This document shows, piece after piece, positions 5,385-11,625 of a stretch of DNA of 11,625 bases; positions within the stretch are counted from its first letter, which is position 1; each line of letters starts with the position of its first letter. Below the pieces are notes generated by a model. The model was not told where the DNA came from, did no database searches, and worked only from the letters and a program-made list of their open reading frames with translations. Origin of the DNA: Comamonadaceae bacterium (GTDB lineage: Bacteria > Pseudomonadota > Gammaproteobacteria > Burkholderiales > Burkholderiaceae_C); NCBI GenBank assembly GCA_947374505.1, contig CANCCE010000077.1:1-11625 (forward strand), given 5' to 3'. The translations under genes and the position numbers were made by a program.

Positions 5385-5986
5385 GCTTCAACACCACCCC
5401 GTCAGTAGCGTCCGGCATGGGTCGATATGCCTTGTTTGTCTTGCATTGGCGCGCCAAAATTTTCTTGTTTCTAGGCATGCGGTCTTCGGCCACGCAGGTC
5501 TTCCACGACGTTTTGCAGCGTGCGCCTCAAGATTTACTGGCACTCCAAAGCTTGGGCTTCAGCGCCATGAACGAGCGTAACTTTGTCTTGGCATTGACTT
5601 ATTTTGACCAGGTCGCAAAGCTCTCCCCCGAGTCCTCGAACGCACATTTCAACCAGGCCTTTGTGTGCGAAGAAATGGGTCGTCTTGAGGATGCCGAGCG
5701 CGGTTTTCGGGCGGCCATCGCGATCGAAGAAAAGATGGACCGTGCCTGGTACGGCCTCGGACTGGTGCTGGTCCGGCAAGGGCGGCTTGAAGAAGCCGTC
5801 GTCGCTCTCAAGAGAAACACCCAACTTCAACCCATGAGCCCCTTTGGTTGGTACCAACTGGCTCGGGTGCATGTGGACCTGAAGCAAGCCGACGAGGCGC
5901 TGGTCGTGATCCGCAACCTAAAAGGTTTTGAACCCAAGGTTGCGGCCCAACTCGAGCATGAAACTGGATTGAAGGTCGGAATGTGA
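5381..5986 (+). CDS. Tetratricopeptide repeat (TPR) protein
   Basis: A 201-aa protein. ATG 5381 is chosen because it forms an ATGA overlap with the preceding stop; ATG 5375 is two codons upstream. After an N-terminal segment with a hydrophobic patch (GRYALFVLHWRAKIFLFLGM, 14-33) come about four TPR units at roughly 51-84, 85-118, 119-152 and 153-186. Consensus residues are visible: LLALQSLGFSAMNERNFVLALTYFDQVAKLSPES, AHFNQAFVCEEMGRLEDAERGFRAAIAIEE, AWYGLGLVLVRQGRLEEAVVALKRNTQLQP, and FGWYQLARVHVDLKQADEALVVIRNLKGFEP. TPRs are protein-binding scaffolds; the partner is unknown. Operon position suggests it acts with the small membrane protein and perhaps the symporter at the membrane. There is no signal peptide, so it is probably cytoplasmic or membrane-associated. 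Confidence 0.85.
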   Translation: MSFNTTPSVASGMGRYALFVLHWRAKIFLFLGMRSSATQVFHDVLQRAPQDLLALQSLGFSAMNERNFVLALTYFDQVAKLSPESSNAHFNQAFVCEEMGRLEDAERGFRAAIAIEEKMDRAWYGLGLVLVRQGRLEEAVVALKRNTQLQPMSPFGWYQLARVHVDLKQADEALVVIRNLKGFEPKVAAQLEHETGLKVGM

Positions 5987-6024
5987 GCAGAGGTTTTTAA
6001 AAATTTAAACAAGGGAGACAAGCA

Positions 6025-6288
6025 ATGGAACTGACGGCAAGGCACCATGAATATTGGCGCAAAAATCTGCGAATCACTGCCTTTTTATTGGGCATCTGGT
6101 TTTTTGTAACTTTCGTGTTGGTCTTTTTTGCACGCGACCTGACGTTCAAATTTTTTGGTTGGCCGTTCTCTTTTTGGGTCGCGGCTCAAGGCGCGCTGGT
6201 GGTCTATTGCGTGATCATCTGGTACTACGCCCGCTACATGAACAAGCTTGACATTGAATACGGCGTTGCCGAAGGAGAAGCGTCATGA
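6025..6288 (+). CDS. DUF4212 protein, putative sodium:solute symporter small subunit
   Basis: An 87-aa membrane protein beginning MELTARHHEYWRKNLR, the typical start of the DUF4212 family (sodium:solute symporter small subunit). Two hydrophobic helices are clear: about 17-37 (ITAFLLGIWFFVTFVLVFFA) and about 47-68 (SFWVAAQGALVVYCVIIWYYA), followed by RYMNKLDIEYG. A strong ribosome site AGGGAGA (6012-6018) precedes the ATG. The stop overlaps the ATG of the large subunit (ATGA at 6285-6288), an arrangement that ensures coupled synthesis and is typical of the pair. The family is thought to assemble with or regulate the large symporter; its precise role is not established. The 38-base gap upstream contains an A/T palindrome (GTTTTTAAAAATTTAAAC) but no clear terminator, so it is likely in the same operon as the TPR gene. 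Confidence 0.93.
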   Translation: MELTARHHEYWRKNLRITAFLLGIWFFVTFVLVFFARDLTFKFFGWPFSFWVAAQGALVVYCVIIWYYARYMNKLDIEYGVAEGEAS

Positions 6289-8399
6289 GCATGTTTGGCG
6301 GCGTCAACCAGTCGCAGAGCGACTTTAAGAAGGGCCTGAACAAGGTCTACACCTGGTACACCGGCGGTTTTATCAGCTTCGTCATTGTGCTGGCCATCCT
6401 CGAGCAAATGGGTTTGCCGAGAAACTGGATTGGCTACCTCTTTCTAGCGGCGACCGTGCTGCTGTACGCGGGCATCGGCATCATGAGCCGAACCAATGAC
6501 GCCGCTGAGTACTATGTGGCGGGACGTCGTGTGCCGGCCATGTACAACGGCATGGCGACCGGCGCTGACTGGATGTCTGCGGCCTCTTTCATCGGCATGG
6601 CCGGAACCTTGTACCTCACGGGGTATGGTGGTCTGGCCTTCATACTTGGCTGGACCGGTGGCTATTGCCTGGTGGCGCTGTTTCTTGCGCCCTACCTGCG
6701 CAAGTTCGGCCAGTTCACCATTCCCGACTTTCTGGGTGCTCGCTACGAGGGTAATCTGCCGCGTTTGATCGGCGTGTTCGCAGCCGTTTTGTGCTCCTTC
6801 ACTTACGTGGTGGCACAAATTTACGGCGTCGGGTTGATCACCGCCAGGCTGACCGGACTGGCTTTCGAGGTCGGTATTTTTGCGGGTTTAGCCGGCATTT
6901 TGGTCTGCTCCTTCTTGGGCGGTATGCGGGCCGTCACCTGGACCCAAGTGGCTCAATACGTGATCTTGATCATTGCGTATCTGCTGCCGGTGGTGTGGTT
7001 GTCGGTCAAGCACACGGGCGTGCCCGTACCGCAAGCCGTCTACGGTTACACGCTTGAAAAAGTCACGGCCAGAGAAGCCGAGTTGTTGCAGGATCCAAAA
7101 GAACTCGAAGTGCGTGGCATTTTCAAAGCGCGTTCAGATGCAGCCGCTGAAAAACTCAAGGATGTGCCTGCTGCCATGGCTGCTGACAAGGCCGCCGCGC
7201 AGACGGTACTGGACAACCTGAAGGCCTCGAACGGTGCCTTGGCCGACATCAATGCGGCTGAAGCGGCTTTGGCCAAATTGCCGCAAGATGAAGCGGCCGC
7301 CACGGCGGCCTACATCGCTGCGCGAACCACCAACGCAACGCGTTCCAATCCACCGATTCGGCACGCTCAACCCTTCCCGGGCAAAGACGAAGAAACACAG
7401 AATATCGCGCGTAAAAATTTCATGGCGCTGGTCTTCTGTCTGATGATTGGCACGGCCGCCTTACCGCACATTCTCATGCGTTACTACACCGTGCCATCGG
7501 TGCGAGCAGCCCGGGAGTCGGTGAGTTGGTCGCTGTTCTTCATTTTCTTGCTCTACTTCACCGCGCCGGCGCTGGCGGTATTGGCCAAGTACGAGGTCTA
7601 CACGGTCTTGGTGAACACGCCATTCGCCAGTCTGCCGGAGTGGATAGGGCGCTGGAACGCGGTTGACCCAAGTCTGCTGTCCGTCGTCGACATCAATCGG
7701 GATGGTATTTTGCAGCTGGCTGAAATCTCGATTGGCGGCGACATCATTGTGTTGGCCACGCCTGAAATTGGTGGCCTGCCTTATGTGGTCTCGGGCATGG
7801 TGGCGGCGGGTGGTTTGGCAGCGGCGCTGTCGACCGCTGACGGCTTGCTGCTGACGATTGCCAATGCTTTGTCGCACGACGTGTATTACAAGGTGCTGGA
7901 CCCCAATGCCTCGACCGCACGTCGCGTCATGGTCTCCAAGTGCTTGTTGCTGGTGGTGGCCTTGTGCGCGGCATATGTGGCAGCGCAGAAACCGGCTGAC
8001 ATCTTGTTCTTGGTCTCAGCGGCATTCTCGTTTGCAGCGGCAGCGTTCTTCCCAGCGTTGACCTTGGGCATCTTCTGGAAGCGCGCTAACAAATGGGGTG
8101 CTTCATTGGGCATGGCCTCGGGACTGGGCATCACCTTTTACTACATGATCACGACCCAGCCTTGGCTCTACCACCTGGTGCATGGCACGACCATCACACC
8201 GGCGATCATCAAGGCCAACACGTGGTGGGACATCGCACCCATCTCGGCCGGTCTGTTTGGTGTACCGCTTGGCTTTGCGGTGATCATCATCGTCTCGCTG
8301 CTGACCAAGGCACCAGGCCGGGATGTTCAAGAGCTGGTCGAGCATGTGCGTTACCCGAGCCTCGACGGTCAAACGTCTGGCGCCAGCGCTGCGCACTGA
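6285..8399 (+). CDS. Sodium:solute symporter large subunit (VC_2705-like, SSS family)
   Basis: A 704-aa inner-membrane symporter, start ATG 6285 with AAGGAG at 6272-6277. It resembles acetate permease ActP and the VC_2705 subfamily paired with DUF4212. Landmarks: DWMSAASFIGMAG (95-107), GGYCLVALFLAPYLRKFGQFTIPDFLGARY (125-154), FLGGMRAVTWTQVAQY (210-225), the ActP-like GTAALPHILMRYYTVPSVRAARESV (389-413), and ALSTADGLLLTIANALSHD (514-532), where Ser516/Thr517 fit the sodium site. An extra N-terminal helix (about 29-45) precedes the core. Two additions stand out: a soluble Ala/Lys/Glu-rich segment (about 245-375) between core TM6 and TM7, and an EF-hand-type loop D469-x-N471-x-D473-G-x-L-x3-E480 between TM8 and TM9; both loops are predicted to be periplasmic. 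It should drive sodium-coupled uptake of a small organic acid; the substrate is not determinable. It ends before a strong terminator. Confidence 0.92.
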   Translation: MSMFGGVNQSQSDFKKGLNKVYTWYTGGFISFVIVLAILEQMGLPRNWIGYLFLAATVLLYAGIGIMSRTNDAAEYYVAGRRVPAMYNGMATGADWMSAASFIGMAGTLYLTGYGGLAFILGWTGGYCLVALFLAPYLRKFGQFTIPDFLGARYEGNLPRLIGVFAAVLCSFTYVVAQIYGVGLITARLTGLAFEVGIFAGLAGILVCSFLGGMRAVTWTQVAQYVILIIAYLLPVVWLSVKHTGVPVPQAVYGYTLEKVTAREAELLQDPKELEVRGIFKARSDAAAEKLKDVPAAMAADKAAAQTVLDNLKASNGALADINAAEAALAKLPQDEAAATAAYIAARTTNATRSNPPIRHAQPFPGKDEETQNIARKNFMALVFCLMIGTAALPHILMRYYTVPSVRAARESVSWSLFFIFLLYFTAPALAVLAKYEVYTVLVNTPFASLPEWIGRWNAVDPSLLSVVDINRDGILQLAEISIGGDIIVLATPEIGGLPYVVSGMVAAGGLAAALSTADGLLLTIANALSHDVYYKVLDPNASTARRVMVSKCLLLVVALCAAYVAAQKPADILFLVSAAFSFAAAAFFPALTLGIFWKRANKWGASLGMASGLGITFYYMITTQPWLYHLVHGTTITPAIIKANTWWDIAPISAGLFGVPLGFAVIIIVSLLTKAPGRDVQELVEHVRYPSLDGQTSGASAAH

Positions 8400-8423
8400 C
8401 AACTGAACAGCCGTTAGTCAAAA

Positions 8424-8454
8424 CCCCCGTCACTTGAGGTGGCGGGGGTTTTTT
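8424..8454 (+). terminator. Rho-independent terminator after the symporter operon
   Basis: CCCCCGTCAC (8424-8433) pairs with GTGGCGGGGG (8439-8448) over 10 bp with one T-G pair and a 5-base loop, followed by six T, an A and four more T. It is 25 bases after the symporter stop. It ends the operon and isolates uvrA. Confidence 0.93.
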
Positions 8455-8536
8455 ATTTTGCGAGAATGACCATTTGGCGGCCCGCAGTTCTGGCCGTGCC
8501 TAGAATGTTTGCCTCACCCGCAAAGATCGCTCCCTC

Positions 8537-11500
8537 ATGTCCCAAGGCATCATCCGTATTCGTGGCGCACGCCAGCACAATCTCAAAAACATCGACTTGG
8601 ACATTCGCACTGGCGAGTTGACGGTGGTCACCGGCCCCAGCGGGTCGGGCAAGTCGTCCTTGGTTTTTGATACGCTGTTTGCCGAAGGCCAGCGCCGCTA
8701 CGTCGAAACCTTCTCAGCGTATGCGCGGCAGTTTCTGGATCGCATGGACAAGCCGGCGGTCGACAAGGTGGAAGGCGTGCCGCCGGCCATCGCGATTGAC
8801 CAGACCAATCCGGTCCGTAGCTCTCGGTCGACGGTCGGCACCATGACCGAGCTGAATGATCACCTGAAGTTGCTCTACGCCCGCGCCACGCAACTCTTTG
8901 ACCAGCAAACCGCGCAGCCGGTGCGGCACGACACACCGGAGTCGATTTATGCCGAGTTGATGGCCCGCACCCTAGACGCAGACCCGCGCGTGGTGATGAC
9001 CTTCCCGGTCGAGTTGCCCGCCAACACCAGCGCTGAAGAAGTCGCGCAATGGCTCTCAGCCAGCGGCTTCACCAGAGTCCATGCCGAGCGTGAGATGGCC
9101 ACGTTGGCGGGCGTTCGTAAAATTTTGGACGTGGTGGCCGACCGCTTTCGGCTGCAAAGCACAGAAAAAGTCCGCGTCATCGAAGCCATTGAAATGGCCC
9201 TCAAGCGCGGCGGTCGTTTGAATGTGTATGTGATGGATAGCGCAGGGCAACTCCAAGCTGAGCCAAGCGAGGATGTCATATTCAGGTTTTCCAGCGGTCT
9301 TCATTGCCCGGCCAGCGACCTTCGCTATGCCGACCCGACGCCCTCGCTGTTCTCCTTCAACTCGGCCATGGGCGCTTGCGACACCTGCCGGGGGTTCGGG
9401 CGAGTCATCGGTGTTGACTACGGTCTGGTGATTCCAAACGACAAGCTGACCCTGCGCTCCGGCGCCATCAAGGTGATGCAGACGCCGGCGTGGAAAGAAG
9501 CCCAGGACGACTTGCTGCGCCACGCTGAAGCGGCCGGCATTCCGCGCGACACGCCTTGGTACAAACTCACGCCGGAACAAAAAGAGTGGGTCATCAACGG
9601 CTCGCCCAGCTGGAACGGTCAGTGGAACCAACACTGGTTTGGCATCAAGCGCTTCTTTGAATACCTTGAAAGCAAGGCTTACAAAATGCACATCCGCGTG
9701 CTGCTGTCGAAGTACCGCAGCTACACGCCGTGCGAAAGTTGCGGAGGCGCACGCTTGAAGACCGAGGCCTTGCTCTGGCGTTTGGGCTCCAAAGTGGCGG
9801 CGGATGCCGTGTTGCCGGCTGCATCGCGCTTCATGCCGGTCGGTGCCGAGTGGACGCGGGATCAGTTAGAGGCCATGCCGGGGCTGTCGCTGCACGACTT
9901 GATGCACTTGCCGATTGACAAACTGCGCGACTTTTTCACGCAGATTGGCCCGACCACGCTGGCCGACGAGTCGGACCGCCAAGCGCTCAAGTTGTTGTTT
10001 GAAGAAATTCACCAGCGCCTGAAATATTTGTGCGACGTCGGCATTGGCTACCTGACGCTGGACCGGCAGAGCCGCACGCTGTCGGGTGGCGAAGTGCAGC
10101 GCATCAACCTGACCACGGCTTTGGGCACCTCCTTGGTGAACACGCTGTTCGTGCTGGACGAGCCGTCGATCGGCCTGCACCCGCGCGACATGCACCGCAT
10201 CACGCAAGCCATGCACCGCCTGCGCGACGCGGGCAACACGCTGGTCGTGGTCGAGCATGACCCGGCCGTGATGCTGGCCGCTGACCGCATGATCGACATG
10301 GGGCCGGGACCGGGTGAAAAGGGTGGTCAAATTGTCTTTGACGGCACACCCGAAGACCTGCGCCATGCCGACACCTTGACCGGCGATTACCTCGGCTCTC
10401 GCAAGCGGGTCGGCATGGGCTTCAAGCGTGCGGTGACAGACAACACGCCGCGCCTGATTCTGGAAGGCGCACGCGACCACAACCTGAAAAACATCAGCGT
10501 TGATTTCCCCTTGCAGCGCTTGGTCGTGGTCACCGGCGTCAGCGGTTCGGGCAAGTCGACTTTGATGCAAGATATTTTGGCGCCGGCCTTGCTGCGCCAA
10601 TTTGGCAAAGCCACCGAAACACCGGGCGAACACGACCGTTTGATGGGTGCCGATCATTTGAGCGATGTGGTCTTTGTCGACCAGTCGCCGATTGGCAAAA
10701 CCGCACGGTCCAACCCGGCCAGCTATGTCGGTGCCTGGGACGCTGTGCGTGAGTTGTTCGCAGTGTCGCCACTCAGCCGTGAACGCAGTTACACCGCCTC
10801 TAAGTTCAGCTTCAACAGCGGCGATGGTCGTTGCCCGACCTGCGGCGGTTCTGGCTTTGAGCATGTTGAGATGCAGTTTTTGAGCGACGTTTATTTGCGT
10901 TGCCCCGACTGCGACGGCCAACGCTACCGACCTGAAATTTTGGAAGTGACGATCGAGCGGCGTTACCCGGATGGCCGTGTTGCGGTGATGAACGTGGCCG
11001 ATGTGCTGGCGTTGACGGTGAGCGAGGCCAGCCAACTGTTTGCGTATGACCGCGAAGTGATTCGCGCGTTGCAGCCTATCGTGGACGTCGGGCTGGAGTA
11101 CGTCAAGCTGGGCCAGCCGGTGCCGACCTTGTCGGGCGGCGAGGCGCAGCGCCTGAAGCTTGCCGGCTTTCTGGCCGGTAACAGTGCCAAGGGCGCCAAA
11201 AGTGCCAAAGCCAAACCGACCATCGCCAGTCTCAGCCGCCAGCCGTTGGCGCTGCGCGCGCACCGCGGCACGCTCTTTTTGCTGGACGAGCCGACCACCG
11301 GCCTGCACTTTGACGACATCGCCAAGCTCATGCGCGCGTTGAGAAAACTCATCGAAGCCGGCCATTCGCTGATCGTCATCGAGCACAACCTCGACGTCAT
11401 CCGCTCCGCCGACTGGTTGATTGACCTCGGCCCTGAAGGCGGCGAGGCCGGCGGTTGGCTGGTCGCCGAAGGCACGCCCGAAGCCGTGCGCGAACACCCG

Positions 11501-11625
11501 ACATCGCACACCGCCAAGGCCTTGCGCGAGTACGAAGAGGCCATGGGCAGCGTGCATGCGGTTGAAGACCTCAAGCCCAAAGCTTGGGTCACGCGGCCGG
11601 CGGCGTCCAACATGATTCAGATCGT
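8537..11625 (+). CDS. uvrA: Excinuclease ABC subunit A, 3'-open; probable tandem (double) UvrA
   Basis: UvrA recognises DNA damage for nucleotide-excision repair in the cytoplasm. The frame runs from ATG 8537 to the window end without a stop (1029 codons seen). All UvrA elements are present: Walker A GPSGSGKSS (33-41), RSTVGTMTE (98-106), first zinc module Cys281/284 and Cys399/402, signature LSGGEVQR (515-522), Walker B LDEPSIGLH (540-548), second Walker A GVSGSGKST (667-675), FVDQSPIGKT-RSNPASY, second zinc module Cys766/769 and Cys789/792, signature LSGGEAQR (865-872) and Walker B LDEPTTGLH (916-924). A normal UvrA stops soon after the SHTA motif (990-993), yet this one continues through KPKAWVTRP into N-MIQIV, which resembles the opening of another UvrA module. 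A ~25-residue A/K-rich insert separates the second signature from its Walker B. No LexA box is evident upstream. Confidence 0.95.
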   Translation, partial: MSQGIIRIRGARQHNLKNIDLDIRTGELTVVTGPSGSGKSSLVFDTLFAEGQRRYVETFSAYARQFLDRMDKPAVDKVEGVPPAIAIDQTNPVRSSRSTVGTMTELNDHLKLLYARATQLFDQQTAQPVRHDTPESIYAELMARTLDADPRVVMTFPVELPANTSAEEVAQWLSASGFTRVHAEREMATLAGVRKILDVVADRFRLQSTEKVRVIEAIEMALKRGGRLNVYVMDSAGQLQAEPSEDVIFRFSSGLHCPASDLRYADPTPSLFSFNSAMGACDTCRGFGRVIGVDYGLVIPNDKLTLRSGAIKVMQTPAWKEAQDDLLRHAEAAGIPRDTPWYKLTPEQKEWVINGSPSWNGQWNQHWFGIKRFFEYLESKAYKMHIRVLLSKYRSYTPCESCGGARLKTEALLWRLGSKVAADAVLPAASRFMPVGAEWTRDQLEAMPGLSLHDLMHLPIDKLRDFFTQIGPTTLADESDRQALKLLFEEIHQRLKYLCDVGIGYLTLDRQSRTLSGGEVQRINLTTALGTSLVNTLFVLDEPSIGLHPRDMHRITQAMHRLRDAGNTLVVVEHDPAVMLAADRMIDMGPGPGEKGGQIVFDGTPEDLRHADTLTGDYLGSRKRVGMGFKRAVTDNTPRLILEGARDHNLKNISVDFPLQRLVVVTGVSGSGKSTLMQDILAPALLRQFGKATETPGEHDRLMGADHLSDVVFVDQSPIGKTARSNPASYVGAWDAVRELFAVSPLSRERSYTASKFSFNSGDGRCPTCGGSGFEHVEMQFLSDVYLRCPDCDGQRYRPEILEVTIERRYPDGRVAVMNVADVLALTVSEASQLFAYDREVIRALQPIVDVGLEYVKLGQPVPTLSGGEAQRLKLAGFLAGNSAKGAKSAKAKPTIASLSRQPLALRAHRGTLFLLDEPTTGLHFDDIAKLMRALRKLIEAGHSLIVIEHNLDVIRSADWLIDLGPEGGEAGGWLVAEGTPEAVREHPTSHTAKALREYEEAMGSVHAVEDLKPKAWVTRPAASNMIQI

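Noticed and set aside
5992..6010. A/T palindrome between the TPR gene and the DUF4212 gene as terminator
   Set aside because: The dyad is purely A/T-rich and weak, and the spacing of 38 bases with a strong ribosome site favours a continuous operon.
8461..8536. LexA/SOS box upstream of uvrA
   Set aside because: No CTGT-N8-ACAG-type dyad is present. TAGAAT (8501-8506) looks like a -10 but has no -35 at usable spacing, so no promoter is annotated.
9866..11557. 563-codon open frame on the minus strand opposite uvrA
   Set aside because: Composition is the usual antisense pattern, and the plus strand encodes unmistakable UvrA motifs throughout the same interval.

Overview
The window looks like a chromosomal segment of a betaproteobacterium, most likely Burkholderiales and probably Comamonadaceae (a Rhodoferax/Polaromonas-like organism). 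This is inferred from GC-rich codon use, the family mix, and the combination of a DUF4212/VC_2705-type sodium symporter pair with a UvrA that appears to run on into a second UvrA module. No rRNA, tRNA, IS element, phage gene or CRISPR array was seen.

Layout. (1) 1-767, plus strand: 3' part of an Asp/Glu/hydantoin racemase-superfamily gene that begins before the window. It converges through a strong hairpin (788-829) on (2) a LysR regulator on the minus strand (848-1768). (3) Divergent from the LysR gene is a 2-hydroxychromene-2-carboxylate isomerase/DsbA-like gene (about 1899-2600). (4) 2601-2819 is a regulatory gap with four TCAG elements spaced exactly 11 bp apart and a palindrome. It precedes (5) an MHS-type MFS proton symporter (2820-4478) with a large periplasmic loop, followed by a rho-independent terminator and (6) a 57-aa single-span membrane peptide (4551-4724). 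(7) 4725-5087 is a gene-free gap holding inverted repeats and a Pho-box-like direct repeat. (8) It precedes a four-gene, tightly packed operon: small two-span membrane protein (5088-5384), TPR protein (5381-5986), DUF4212 symporter small subunit (6025-6288) and sodium:solute symporter large subunit (6285-8399), closed by a strong terminator (8424-8454). (9) 8537 to the window end: uvrA, complete through a normal UvrA length and still open.

How they fit together. Two secondary-transport units dominate the centre. Their promoter regions share an unusual geometry: TCAG direct repeats on an 11-bp period, then 10 bp, then CACAAT or CACATT. This is the layout expected of PhoB/OmpR-family activated promoters, so the two units may be co-regulated. 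Both large transporters also carry an extra soluble segment in a loop predicted to face the periplasm, and the sodium symporter has in addition a textbook EF-hand calcium-loop sequence. The left part (racemase-like, LysR, isomerase) looks like a catabolic fragment. uvrA is a DNA-repair gene unrelated to the transport units.
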